Shown: positions 16,491 to 26,700 of the stretch, one piece after another
How the letters are laid out: every line of letters starts with the position of its first letter
Position numbering within the stretch: the first letter of the stretch is position 1
Assembly (NCBI RefSeq): GCF_002939885.1
Contig: NZ_MDED01000034.1
Coordinates: 1-36,845, forward strand
DNA length: 36,845 nt
DNA from: Xanthomonas cucurbitae
GTDB lineage: Bacteria; Pseudomonadota; Gammaproteobacteria; Xanthomonadales; Xanthomonadaceae
Direction of reading: 5' to 3'
Program-made: the position numbers and the translations under genes
Notes under the pieces: generated by a model
Database searches by the model: none
The model's input: only the letters and a program-made list of their open reading frames with translations
Told to the model about the DNA's origin: nothing

Positions 16491-17645
16491 ATGACTTTCA
16501 AGTCCGTTACCACTACACGTCTGTCCTCCATCGATGCCCTGCGTGGCACGGTGATCCTGATCATGCTGCTGGACCACGTCCGCGACACTTTTTATCTGCA
16601 TCGCCAACTGGCCGATCCGGTAGATCTGGACCAGGTCGAACCTGCGCTGTTCCTGTCGCGCGTGTTGGCCCATTTGTGCGCTCCGGTGTTCGTGTTGCTC
16701 ACCGGCTTGTCGGCCTGGCTGTACGGCAGCCGCCAGGCTGATTCGCGCAAGGCCACCAGCCTGTTCCTGTTCAAGCGTGGCCTGTTCCTGATCGTGCTGG
16801 AACTGACCGTGGTCAATCTCGGCTGGAATTTCCAGCTACCGCCCAGCGTGTTCTACCTGCAGGTGATCTGGGCGATCGGCGTGAGCATGCTGGCCCTGTC
16901 GCTGCTGCTGTGGCTGCCGCGCGCAGCCTTGGCGGCAATCGCGGCCATCGTCATCGCCGGCCACAACCTGCTCGACGGCGTCGTCGCCAGCGATGGCACC
17001 GCCTGGCATGTGGTGTGGGCAATCCTGCATGAGCGCGGCTGGTTCGAGGTGGGCGGCATCCCGGTCCGGACCTCGTATCCGGTACTGCCCTGGATCGGCA
17101 TCATCGTCCTGGGCTATGTGCTTGGCCCCTGGTTCGGCCGCGACACCTCACCCGTGCAGCGGCGCCGGCTGCTGCTGCGCAGTGGCTGGGGCATGCTCGC
17201 GGCGTTCGCGGCGTTGCGCCTGATCAATGTGTACGGCGATGCGCCGTGGCAACTTGATGCCGATGCGCTCACTGCGTTGATGAGCTTCTTCAACCTCACC
17301 AAGTACCCGCCTTCGCTATTGTTCGTGCTGTTTACCGTGGGCATCGGCCTGCTGCTGCTGCGCGCCTATGAAACACCTTGGATAGCGCGCCTGCTGGCGC
17401 CGCTCACCGACTTCGGCGCCGCGCCGATGTTCTTCTACGTGCTGCACCTGTATGTGCTGAAACTGCTGTATCTCGCTGCGGTGGCCGCGTTTGGAACCAA
17501 TCACGGCCGCTACTACGGCATGGACTGTGTGGGCATGCTCTGGCTGACTGCGGCGGTTCTGATCCTGGCGCTGTACTACCCCACCCGCGCCTTTGCCCGG
17601 CTGAAGGCGCGCCGGCGCGATCTGGCGTGGCTGCGCTACTTCTGA
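16491..17645 (+). CDS. DUF1624 membrane protein (HGSNAT/YeiB-type acyltransferase-like)
   Basis: A 384-residue polytopic inner-membrane protein. The family hallmark at the N-terminus is RLSSIDALRGTVILIMLLDHVRDTF, split here by the first helix, followed by about ten helices. DUF1624 is related to heparan-alpha-glucosaminide N-acetyltransferase, which moves acetyl groups across a membrane. Conserved His and Asp (LDH) near residue 25 fit this. ATG 16491 is preferred because AAGGG precedes it. The ATG at 16467 lies inside the operator. The gene is divergent from the lasso exporter and shares its control region. A role in acylating the lasso peptide or its receptor is possible but only suggested by position. 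Confidence 0.82.
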   Translation: MTFKSVTTTRLSSIDALRGTVILIMLLDHVRDTFYLHRQLADPVDLDQVEPALFLSRVLAHLCAPVFVLLTGLSAWLYGSRQADSRKATSLFLFKRGLFLIVLELTVVNLGWNFQLPPSVFYLQVIWAIGVSMLALSLLLWLPRAALAAIAAIVIAGHNLLDGVVASDGTAWHVVWAILHERGWFEVGGIPVRTSYPVLPWIGIIVLGYVLGPWFGRDTSPVQRRRLLLRSGWGMLAAFAALRLINVYGDAPWQLDADALTALMSFFNLTKYPPSLLFVLFTVGIGLLLLRAYETPWIARLLAPLTDFGAAPMFFYVLHLYVLKLLYLAAVAAFGTNHGRYYGMDCVGMLWLTAAVLILALYYPTRAFARLKARRRDLAWLRYF

Positions 17646-17671
17646 GTACCGCTGGGTCTGAGTACCGCTGG
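17641..17671 (+). repeat. Short tandem repeat after the DUF1624 gene
   Basis: TCTGAGTACCGCTGG occurs twice with a 16-bp period. The first copy contains the stop codon of the DUF1624 gene. No function is evident. The rest of 17646-17820 is leader sequence of the next gene. Confidence 0.8.
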
Positions 17672-17820
17672 AGCCGGAGCCGTGTAGCGCCGCCACCCAG
17701 GCATGACAACCGCTGACGCGCACTTGCGCTTAACGCGCCGTCCCTATGCTGGGCGCGCGTTGCAGCCCGTGCGCTGCGCGTGAGCCGTACTGCATTCAAG
17801 GACATTGCAAAGGAGATCGT

Positions 17821-18096
17821 ATGAAGAAACTGCACAGAGCCATCCTTGCCGGAGCCCTGCTCGGGCTGAGCCCGGTGGCGTTCGCGGAAGTGGCCAACCT
17901 GACCAACAGCGCCGACGGTGCCAATCGCGATGCGGGCATTGCAGCGGTCAAGAAGAAGCTGCAGGACGCCTGCCAGGGCCGTCAGGGCAAGGTCGACATG
18001 GCCTCGTTCGAGGTGGTGTTCGAAAAAACCAGCGCCAACCCGGAGGTACCCAAGCCCTATTACGTGGATGCCAAGATCAAGTGCGATCTGCCTTGA
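17821..18096 (+). CDS. Small periplasmic protein of unknown function
   Basis: A 91-residue protein with a clear signal peptide (MKKLHRAILAGALLGLSPVAFA, cut before EVANL). The mature part is about 69 residues with two cysteines (DACQG and KCDLP) that could form a disulfide. AAGGAG precedes the ATG, and a strong terminator follows at 18149, so it is a single-gene unit. I do not recognise a named family. Confidence 0.8.
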   Translation: MKKLHRAILAGALLGLSPVAFAEVANLTNSADGANRDAGIAAVKKKLQDACQGRQGKVDMASFEVVFEKTSANPEVPKPYYVDAKIKCDLP

Positions 18097-18148
18097 GCTA
18101 GCGCTGTTCGCACTACCTCGCGCTGGCGTGTGAATCGCCTGCGCCAGG

Positions 18149-18170
18149 AGCCCCGCAGTGCGGGGCTTTT
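18149..18170 (+). terminator. Rho-independent terminator of the small periplasmic gene
   Basis: Stem AGCCCCGC / GCGGGGCT with an AGT loop (18149-18167), running into TTTT. It lies 52 bases after the stop and also separates the convergent dehydrogenase gene. Confidence 0.88.
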
Positions 18171-18215
18171 GCGTTGCACACGCGCATCCGCGATGAAAGG
18201 CGGGATGCAGCGAGG

Positions 18216-19547
18216 TCAGCGCGCAGTGGCTGCCGGCGAAGCGGCCGTTGCAGGCGCCATGTCGGGGGTGATGCGCCAGATCACGTTGGCCAGGTCGTCG
18301 GCCACGATCAATGCGCCGCGCGGGTCCACGGTCACCCCCACCGGGCGTCCGCGGGTCTTGCCATCTTCGCCGAGAAAGCCGGAGACCACGTCCACCGGCG
18401 CGCCGGCCGGCCGTCCATCGCGGAACGGCACAAACACCACTTTGTAGCCAACCTGCGGATTGCGGTTCCAGCTGCCGTGTTCGCCCACGAACGCCCCGTC
18501 GGCGAATTTGGCGCCCATGGCCGCCGACGAGAACGCAACGCCCAACGCGGCGACGTGCGAGCCCAGCGCGTAGTCCGGGGTGATGGCGGCAGCCACCTTG
18601 GCCGGGTCCTGCGGCATGACCCGGGTGTCTACGTTCTTGCCCCAGTAGCTATAGGGCCAGCCATAGAACCCGCCGTCGCGCACCGAGGTCAGGTAATCGG
18701 GCACCAGGTTCGGCCCGATCTCGTCGCGTTCGTTGACCACTGCCCACAGCGCGCCGGTGCCTGGCTGGATGGCCAGCGCCGTAGGATTGCGCAGGCCGGT
18801 GGCGTAGGACCTGTGCGCACCGGTGGCCGCATCCACCTGCCAGACCTGTGCGCGATCCACTTCGGCCACCATGCCGCGTTCGGTGATGTTGCTGTTGGAC
18901 CCGATCCCGACATACAGGTAGCGGCCGTCGGCACTGGCGGTCAGCGCCTTGGTCCAGTGGTGATTGATGGCCGACGGCAGGTCGGTCACCTTGATGGGCG
19001 TACCCTCGGCCTTGGTCTGGCCGTCCCGATACGCGAAGCGCAACAGGGCATCCTGGTTGGCGACATACAACGCGTCGCCGATCAGTGCGAGGCCGTAGGG
19101 CGCGTTGAGCTTGTCGGCGAAGACGGTTTTCAGCTCGTAGACGCCGTCGCCATTGGTGTCGCGCAACAGCGTCAGGCGATTGCCGCTCTTGACCTGGGTG
19201 GTGCCCTTTGCCTTGATGGGACCGGCGATGATGTCCTTGGGCTTGAGCTTGGGAGCCGACCCGCCGCGTCCTTCGGCCACCAAAATGTCGCCATTGGGCA
19301 ACACCAGGGTCTGGCGGGGAATGCCCAGGCCGGTCGCGATGGCGGCAATGCGGTAGCCGGCGGGCACGGTCGGGGTGCGGTCGTTCCATGCCGCGGGTTC
19401 GGCGATGGTCATGTCCGGCAAGATGCCGCGTTCGGGCGCCGGCAGCTCCGGGGCGGCACCGAGCTGGTTGAGATCGGGAGCCTTGCTGCATGCGGCCAGG
19501 GCGGCGGCAAGCGCGGAAACGGTTGCCAGCTGCAGGTAGCGATTCAT
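18216..19547 (-). CDS. PQQ-dependent sugar/sorbosone dehydrogenase-like lipoprotein
   Basis: A 443-residue beta-propeller protein of the soluble glucose/sorbosone dehydrogenase family. The signal peptide ends in a lipobox (AALAAC), so it should be a lipoprotein facing the periplasm. Family blocks seen are GLGIPRQTLVLPNGDILVAEG in pieces, GDGVYELKTV, NAPYGLAL, SAINHHWTKAL, LYVGIGSNSN, GLRNPTALA, ERDEIG, DGGFYGWPYSYWG, GSHVAALG, GEHGSWNR and GRPVGV. The ATG at 19547 has GGAGG just upstream. It overlaps the stop of the DUF2231 gene by ATGA, so the two are cotranscribed. The physiological substrate is not evident. Confidence 0.87.
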   Translation of the reverse strand: MNRYLQLATVSALAAALAACSKAPDLNQLGAAPELPAPERGILPDMTIAEPAAWNDRTPTVPAGYRIAAIATGLGIPRQTLVLPNGDILVAEGRGGSAPKLKPKDIIAGPIKAKGTTQVKSGNRLTLLRDTNGDGVYELKTVFADKLNAPYGLALIGDALYVANQDALLRFAYRDGQTKAEGTPIKVTDLPSAINHHWTKALTASADGRYLYVGIGSNSNITERGMVAEVDRAQVWQVDAATGAHRSYATGLRNPTALAIQPGTGALWAVVNERDEIGPNLVPDYLTSVRDGGFYGWPYSYWGKNVDTRVMPQDPAKVAAAITPDYALGSHVAALGVAFSSAAMGAKFADGAFVGEHGSWNRNPQVGYKVVFVPFRDGRPAGAPVDVVSGFLGEDGKTRGRPVGVTVDPRGALIVADDLANVIWRITPDMAPATAASPAATAR

Positions 19548-19960
19548 CGTGCACCTCCGACGCGCAGGCCGGACAATCCGGCCCAGGTGGCGACCAGGGC
19601 AAACAGTGTTGCGATCGCCGATAGCGTCAGGGCCGCCGGCATGATTGCCCAGGCATCGCGTGCGTGATGCAGGGCGTCGAGAAAGCCCGCGACCCAGGTG
19701 GCGACCAGGGCAACGGGGTAGATCACATGGCGGCTGCCACGCAGCAGCCCGACAAGCGCGAACACCAGGGCCAGCGTGGTCAGCAGCATCGCCCCGACCA
19801 GCAGCCATGACGCGAAATTGCTCCATTGAATCTGGTAACTGCTCCAGTAGGCATAGTCGCTTGCCAGCGCACCGAGGAACAACGGCCACATGCCGCAGAG
19901 CACGGCAGCATGCAATGGATGAATGACCCATGGGCGGGCGTGGACAGCGGTAGCGTTCAT
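19544..19960 (-). CDS. DUF2231 membrane protein
   Basis: A 138-residue protein with four transmembrane helices. The DUF2231 hallmark RPWVIHPLHAAV near the N-terminus contains the conserved His pair of this family. It is first in a two-gene operon with the PQQ-type dehydrogenase and translationally coupled to it. DUF2231 proteins often sit next to such dehydrogenases and may be electron-transfer or membrane anchor partners; that role is inference. Confidence 0.85.
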   Translation of the reverse strand: MNATAVHARPWVIHPLHAAVLCGMWPLFLGALASDYAYWSSYQIQWSNFASWLLVGAMLLTTLALVFALVGLLRGSRHVIYPVALVATWVAGFLDALHHARDAWAIMPAALTLSAIATLFALVATWAGLSGLRVGGAR

Positions 19961-20884
19961 GGCGGACTCGTTGGGGCAATGACGAACCGTTCCGATGCTG
20001 CCAGTGTGCGTGTGACGAGCAGGCCACGCTCGGGGACCTTGCGCAGGTGGGCTGGCGGCCTGCCGGGGGGCGTGTTGTGTGTCTGGATCGGCTTGTCCAG
20101 TGTGGCAAACGCATCCTGCGCGCTATCGGCAATCTTGAATAATCATTGGTCGATATACTTCCCGGCGCGGGCCTCGCACCTGCGAACCACTGGTTTATCG
20201 CGAATATATCAATCCTCTTCGAATCTTCGCCGATCCAGGCGACAGATATGCCAGAAATACTCCTCCGTGCGGATTTGCGTTAATTTCACACAATCCTGAA
20301 CGCAGCGCGATGCAGCTGCTCACGGCGATTATCGCTACTAAAATTTCGCGCACTGATGCATCCGTTATACCGATCGCCCCAGACCACCATTCGATAGGTA
20401 GAGTCCGTTACTGAAGCTAACCGTTGCTTTGGAATGGTGTAGGAAATGTACCGACATCCTTGACTGAAATCCCTGATGCCATGCGGCCCAAGTCGCATTT
20501 AGGATTGTCGCCCCATGAAAAATGCGATGCAAACCACTTGAGTTCGCTGATGCAAATAGTGTGTGGTCGAGGCCGCGCAATGCCTTGCGACGATGATTTG
20601 TAGCAATCAGCCCAGTGGCAGGCGGGATTTCTCTGAATAACAACTGTCCATTCAGATTTTAGACCGGAACGACAGCGCCGTTAAACATTCTCGTAAGCAC
20701 TCGACAACCAGATTGCGGCTTGAGCGCATGAGCAAGTGATGCATCCCGAGGGGACGGCGATGCTGCTGTCGAGGTGATTAACACGTGAACTCAATGCCGT
20801 ACCGGTGCGTTGCCGGTGACGGGACCTTGCGCTAACCAGGCCGTCAGCCGTGGCGGCGCGTCTGACCAACGGAATCATCTGCCC
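19961..20884. other. Long intergenic region without a recognisable gene
   Basis: About 920 bases between divergent genes. From about 20130 to 20700 the sequence is markedly richer in A and T than its surroundings. Open frames here (for example - strand 20365-20643) are short, lack ribosome sites and match nothing I know. It must contain the promoters of the DUF2231 operon and of the protease autotransporter. The composition suggests acquired or decayed DNA. Confidence 0.6.
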
Positions 20885-23662
20885 ATGAATCGTTCGCTGC
20901 TCGCCACCACTATCGCCTCGTGCCTCGTCCTGACCGCCTGTGGTGGAGGTGGCGGTGGCGGCAATGTACGTAACGATCCGCCGCAGAGCACCGTGATCGG
21001 GCCGGCTCCGACCGCTCCGACTACGCCTACTACTCCGATTCCCCCCACCACCCCTCCCCCGGTCACTACGTCCGACCCGCTGCCCAGGACCGCTCCAGCT
21101 CCGGCTCCCGCACCTGCCCGTTATCAGGGCGTCGGCAGCAACCTGCTGGTTGCCACCAACGCCGATCTGGCGCAGCAAGCCGGCGCGAGGGGCCAGGGAG
21201 TGAAGGTGGCAGTACTCGACGACAACCTCTACGCAAGCTACGTTCCGATCAATGGCAGGATCGACAGCTTCGCCGACTACACCGACACTCCTGGGGCACC
21301 GGAGTCGACGTCCAATGCACTGCGTGGCCACGGCACGGTGATTTCCGCGCTGGTGGTGGGTTCGGCGCAGGAGGGATTCGGCGGCGGCATCGCGCCGGAT
21401 GCCGACCTGCTGTATGCGCGCATCTGCGCCGAGAACTCCTGTGGCACCCAGCAGGCCCGCCGCGCGGCAGTGGCGCTGGCGGCTGCAGGCACGCGCATCG
21501 CCAACCTGTCGATCGGTGCCTCGTACGCCGATGCCGCCAGTAGCGCCAATGCTGCCCTGGCCTGGCGTTTCGCGCTGACGCCGCTGGTTCAGGCCGATGC
21601 ACTGATCGTGGCGGCCACCGGTAACGCCGGTGAGGCCGAGGCGGCCTACCCGGCGGCCACGCCGGTGCAGGAGGCCAGCGTCCGCAACAACTGGCTGGCG
21701 GTGGGCGCGATCACCGTGGACAGCGTGGGCAACCCGGCCGGGCTGACCAGCTACTCCAACCATTGCGGCGCCGCCGCGCCGTGGTGCCTGGTGGCACCGG
21801 GCAGCGTCACCGCCCCGGCGCTGGCCACGACCGAACTGCAAGGCCAGGTCGCCGGCACCTCGTTCTCCACCGCGGCCGTCAGTGGCGTTGCCGCACAGGT
21901 GCTGGGCGTGTATCCGTGGATGAGCGCCGTGAACCTGCAACAGACCCTGCTCACCACCGCCACCGACCTGGGGGATCCTGGCGTGGATGCGCTGTACGGC
22001 TGGGGCCTGGTCAACGCGGCCAAGGCAATCAAGGGTCCGGGGCAGTTCGCCAGCAACTGGGCGGCCAACGTGGGCGCCGGCTACGACAGCACCTTCAGCA
22101 ACGCCATCTCCGGATCTGGCAGCCTGACCAAGAACGGCGCCGGGCGGCTCACCCTGAGCGGCGACAACAGCTACACCGGCGGCACCAGCGTCAGCGATGG
22201 CGTGCTGGCGCTGACCGGCCGCCTGCGCTCGGACGTCATCGTGCTCAACTCCGCCACCTTCGAATCGCGCGGTGGCGTCATCAACGGTGGCTACAGCCTG
22301 GTCAACAGCACCGGCACCACCGCCATCCAACTCGGCACGGGGCTGACCGTCACCGGCCAGGCCAGCCTGAAAGGCAATCTGCTGTTGCTGCCCGAAGCAG
22401 CCGGCTACAACGTCGGTAGCACCGAGCGGATCGTCACTGCCGGAACGCTGCTGGGTAGTTTCGACCGCGTGCAGTACGCCAACAACTTCTTCTGGACCGC
22501 GGCGCTGAGCTATGCGCCAACATCGGTCACTGCCACGCTGACCCGCAACGCCTCGGCCGCCAGTGCGCAGGCGGCGGGCGCACCGCAGGCGGTGGTCGAT
22601 GGTGCCAAGCAGGCCGATACGCTGGTCAAGGCGTTGGACACGCGCGTGGCTGCCGGCGATACCGCCAACCTGGGCGGCTTGCTCACCGCCACCGGCGCGC
22701 TGATCGGCGCGTCCGATGCGCAGGTGTCTGCCTCGTTGCCGACCCTGGCTGGCCAGGTGCATGGCGTCGAGCGTACGCTCGGGGTGCAGTCTGCGCTCAA
22801 CGACGCGCGGATTGCCGCTGATCGGTTGCCCTACCTGGCCGACACCACCACGCTGACCACCTGGATGCAGGGCAGCTACCTGGATGGCGATCTGACCCGC
22901 AGTGGGTTTGCCGCGGCCGACTACACCCAGCAGGCCACCACCCTCGGCGTGGATCTGCCGGTGGGGGGCGCCGGCACCATCGTCGGTGCGGCGGTGACCT
23001 CTGGCCAGGATCGTGCACACGTGGACGCCTCGGCCAGCCGTCTGCGCGCGGACCGCTATGCGCTGACCGCGTATCTGTATCAGCCGATCGGTCAGGCCTA
23101 TGTCTCGGGCATTGGCGCTTACGGCATGAGCAATGTGGACACCGAACGCAACGTGCAGGCCGGCGGCATCGGCGAGCGGCTGCATGATCGCCGCCACGAC
23201 ACCCACTGGTCGCTGCGTGCCGAACTCGGTCTGCTGCCGCATGCGGGGCTGTCGCCGTTCGTTGCCGCCGGTGTGGTCAACCAGACCCAGGATGCGTTCG
23301 GTGAAGCCTCGCTCACCGGTCTTGGGCTGAGCGCGGGCAGCGACACCGTGCGTGTCGGTTACGCCGAGGCCGGCGTGCGCGGGCACCTGACGCGCGGGAA
23401 TTGGGGCCTGGACGGCCTGCTGGCGTATCGCTCGGTGCTGGGCAACCCGTCCACCGACTTCACCGCCTGGTTCACCGGATTGCCGGAAGCGCGCTTCACC
23501 GTGGCGGGCGAGCCGGTTTCCAGACAGGCGCTGCGCGCCTCGCTCGGGGTCCGCTACCAGGTCAACGCGGCGTTTTCGGTGTACGGCAACATCGGCGCCG
23601 AGCGCGCTCGCTCCGATGCCGACAGCGTCAACGCCAACGTCGGCGTGCGCTGGCAGTTCTGA
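20885..23662 (+). CDS. Subtilisin-like serine protease autotransporter
   Basis: A 925-residue autotransporter with an S8 protease passenger. The signal peptide has a lipobox (VLTAC, Cys19) followed by seven glycines and a Pro/Thr-rich linker to residue 80. The catalytic triad is D112 (VAVLDDN), H149 (RGHGT) and S326 (GTSFST), with oxyanion N247 (ATGNAG). A single PATR repeat (LTKNGAGRLTLSGDNSYTGGT) follows at about 417-437. The last 280 or so residues form the beta-barrel, ending in F (VRWQF). ATG 20885 is chosen for the signal peptide. Surface protease function is expected from the family; the target is unknown. It is convergent with the giant adhesin. Confidence 0.92.
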   Translation: MNRSLLATTIASCLVLTACGGGGGGGNVRNDPPQSTVIGPAPTAPTTPTTPIPPTTPPPVTTSDPLPRTAPAPAPAPARYQGVGSNLLVATNADLAQQAGARGQGVKVAVLDDNLYASYVPINGRIDSFADYTDTPGAPESTSNALRGHGTVISALVVGSAQEGFGGGIAPDADLLYARICAENSCGTQQARRAAVALAAAGTRIANLSIGASYADAASSANAALAWRFALTPLVQADALIVAATGNAGEAEAAYPAATPVQEASVRNNWLAVGAITVDSVGNPAGLTSYSNHCGAAAPWCLVAPGSVTAPALATTELQGQVAGTSFSTAAVSGVAAQVLGVYPWMSAVNLQQTLLTTATDLGDPGVDALYGWGLVNAAKAIKGPGQFASNWAANVGAGYDSTFSNAISGSGSLTKNGAGRLTLSGDNSYTGGTSVSDGVLALTGRLRSDVIVLNSATFESRGGVINGGYSLVNSTGTTAIQLGTGLTVTGQASLKGNLLLLPEAAGYNVGSTERIVTAGTLLGSFDRVQYANNFFWTAALSYAPTSVTATLTRNASAASAQAAGAPQAVVDGAKQADTLVKALDTRVAAGDTANLGGLLTATGALIGASDAQVSASLPTLAGQVHGVERTLGVQSALNDARIAADRLPYLADTTTLTTWMQGSYLDGDLTRSGFAAADYTQQATTLGVDLPVGGAGTIVGAAVTSGQDRAHVDASASRLRADRYALTAYLYQPIGQAYVSGIGAYGMSNVDTERNVQAGGIGERLHDRRHDTHWSLRAELGLLPHAGLSPFVAAGVVNQTQDAFGEASLTGLGLSAGSDTVRVGYAEAGVRGHLTRGNWGLDGLLAYRSVLGNPSTDFTAWFTGLPEARFTVAGEPVSRQALRASLGVRYQVNAAFSVYGNIGAERARSDADSVNANVGVRWQF

Positions 23663-23695
23663 CCGCACCGCGGTTGCGCGGCGAAGCAGACAATG

Positions 23696-23729
23696 CCCAC
23701 GCCCCGGCAGAACCGGGGCGTGGGTGTTT
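23696..23729. terminator. Strong terminator between the convergent autotransporters
   Basis: A 12-bp perfect stem (CCCACGCCCCGG, 23696-23707, and 23713-23724) closes a CAGAA loop and is followed by TGTTT. It terminates the protease gene. A CATTG on the other side gives a poor U-tract for the adhesin transcript, but the hairpin may still act both ways. Confidence 0.9.
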
Positions 23730-23752
23730 CGATGCCGCGCTACTGCGGCCGG

Positions 23753-26700
23753 TCAGAAACTCCAACCCCAGCTCAGCTGTCCTCCATAGGCGGTCTGGCC
23801 GTCACCGTTGAGTCCTTGCAAGGACACCGACATGCGGCTGTTGGGCGAGGTGACCAGGCTGAGTCCCACCTCGCCAATCGCTGCGTTCTTGGCCAGGCTG
23901 ACGCTGTGCACCGTAAATGGCGCCTGCGTGCCGACGAAGCCGGCCGACCGCCGTACCGCACGATCCCCGAAGGCATGTCGCCAGCCCAGCGATGCGTACA
24001 GGGCCGCCGGTTCGGCAAGCGCCCAGCGACCGCGCAGGCCCAGGGTGCTGGTGACGAACTCGTCGGTGGCGCCCTGCACCGCCAATCCGGAAATGCCTCC
24101 GCGTTCGCTGAAACCATCGGTCTTCAGGCGGGTGTAGTCGGCGGCAAGGAACGGGCTGTAGACCGCATCGCCGCTACGCCACTGCCAGGATGCTTCCAGC
24201 GAGGCGGTGATGGCGGTGGCATCGTAGTCGCTGGTGAGGCGTTCTTCGAGCACGCCCGGCAGCAGCACACGACGCGTGGAATCTACCCTGTAGTCGGCGT
24301 AGTCCACCGCGGCGTGCAGGGAGAACGCGGACCCGGCGAACTGGCCGTAGATACCCGCATGCGTGCCATCGATCCGGGCACGGTCGCCCCACTCCCGCGA
24401 CCAGCTTTCGATGTCCTGGTTGCCCAACGCGACGCCGATCGCGCTGCGCTCGCCAATGCGACGTTCGGCGCCGGCCATGAGGCCGTTGTCTTCGCGGCGC
24501 ACCGAATGCGTTTGCGCATCGCCGTCGATCCGGTTGGGCAGGCTGCGTCCAGTGATCCAGACCGTGGTCTGGCCGACCTGGGTGTCCTGGCTGTCGCCGC
24601 GCAGATGGTTGCCGATACCGCTGGCGAGGAAGCGGCTATCCAGCAGGGCGGTGGCGGTGCTGGCATGGCTTTCGCCCGACAGCGAGGTAAAGGCGATGGC
24701 GATCGCCGCAGGATCGTTGGGCAGACGCACAACCGACTGATACACCGGGTTGGTGATGGGCAGGCTGTCCACGCCGGCGGCAGCGGCTTGCTGGTTGGGG
24801 GGGGTGACCGTTTCGACCATCGCCACGGTATTGCGACCCAACTGAACCGACAAACCGGTGGCGCTGCTGCTCACGCTGGGCTCAAGGAAGGCGTGGTCGG
24901 AAACAACGTTGCTGAATTGCCCGCTCACCCCGCCGGCGGCGTTGAGGACAGGAATCTGGGTGAACGGCAACAGTTCGGTACCGCGCACCAACTGCAAGGT
25001 GTTGCCTGGCGCGACCACCGCTGCACCGCCGACCGCTACCGGCGTCACCGTTCCGTCTGCGCCCGGTGTGACCTGCAGGGTGGACCCGCTGCCGAACGTG
25101 GCAGTGCCGTCCACGCTGAGGGTGCCGTTGCTGCCACCGATCAACAGGCTGCCGCCAGCGAGATTCAGGCTGCCGATGGTGCCACCACCAGTGAGCGTGC
25201 CGCCCGGCCCCACCGTGACCGGCCCGCCAAGCGCGGCCCCCGGATTGGCGACGTTGCCAACGCTCAGGGTGCCGGCATTGACGGCGGTCGGCCCGGTGAA
25301 ACCGCTGCTGTTGGCGGTGAGCAACAAGGTGCCCAGCCCATCCTTCACCAGCGTTCCCACGCCCGACAGCGTGCCGGCATACGTCCCGTTGATGTTCTGC
25401 AGGAAGGTCAGCGTGGCACTGTTGACGATATTGCCCGGCAGGCTGCTGGTGTTGCCGATCAGGTTGCCGGCGGTGATGGTGGTGCCGCCCAGATAGGTGT
25501 TGACGCCCGTCAGCGTGAGTGCACCGGCACCGGTCTTGATGAACGCACCGCTGCCGGTGATGTTGCCGGCATATGTGCCATCGCCGGCCTGGTCGAACGC
25601 CAGCACGGCATTGTTGAGGATGTTGCCTTGCAGGCTGGTGGCGTTGCCTTGCAAGGTGCCGCCGATGATGCTGGTACCGCCGCCGTAGGTGTTGGCACCA
25701 TTCAGCGTCAGCACGCCGCCGCCCTGCTTCACCACGCTGCCCAAGCCGTTGATCGCCCCGGCAAAACTGCCGGCGCCAGCCTGGTCGAAGACCAACGTGG
25801 CATTGTTCACCACATTGCCCTGCAGGCTGGTGGTGTTGCCGATCAGACTGCCTGCACTGAGCAGCGTGCCGCCGGTATAGCTATTGGCCCCGGTCAGCTG
25901 CAGCGCGCCGGTGCCGGCTTTCTCCAGTGCGCCGGTGCCGCTGATCGCGCCCGCGTACACGCCACCGGTAGTCTGGTCGAAGACCAGTGTGGCGGCATTG
26001 GCGATATCGCCCTGTAGGCTGCTGGTGTCGCCGATCAGGCTGCCGGCCACGATGCGGGTACCGCCGGTGTAGCCGTTGGCACCGTCGAGCAACAAGGTGC
26101 CGGCGCTGTCCTTCACGACGCTGCCGGTCCCGGTGATCGAACCAGTGAACACGCCATCGCTGGCCTGATCGAACACCAGCGTGGCGTTGTCGACGATGGC
26201 GCCCTGCAGACTGGCGCTATCGCCCACCAGCGTGCCGGCATCGACCGTGGTGCCACCGGCGTAGCTGTTGTTGCCCGCCAGCGTCAAGGTGCCGGCATTG
26301 GTCTTGACCAGCGCACCGTTGCCGCCGATGTCGCCGGCCAGCGTCATCGCAGCGGGCGTGTCCACGGTGAGCGTGGCACCCAGCGTGACCGTATTGCCCA
26401 ATGCCGTGGCGACCGCATTGGCGAGTACCGAATCGCCGGTCACCGACAACGCGCCGCCCCCCAGTGCGGTGTCACTGCCGACCAGCAGGGTGCCGTCGCC
26501 CAGCACGGTGCCGCCGACATAGCTGTTGGCACCGCTGAGCGCCAGCGTGGCCGAACCGCTCTTGACCAGGCCACCAGCGCCGCTGATGAGGCCGGACAGG
26601 CTCAGGTCGTTGCCGCCGAGCACGCCCACTGCGCCATCCAGCACCAGCGCATTGCCCACTGCCAGTGCCTGCGTGGCATCGAGCGCGGTGCCGGCGGCGG

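Noticed and set aside
20365..20643. 92-codon - strand frame in the AT-rich intergenic region
   Set aside because: No ribosome site and no similarity I recognise; kept only as part of the orphan region.
20681..23668. 995-codon open frame on the - strand
   Set aside because: It lies antisense to the subtilase autotransporter. Its product is low-complexity Gly/Arg/Gln/Val-rich with no domain, as expected from codon bias in GC-rich DNA.
23693..26017. 774-codon open frame on the + strand
   Set aside because: Antisense shadow of the adhesin barrel and 192-bp repeats; low-complexity product.
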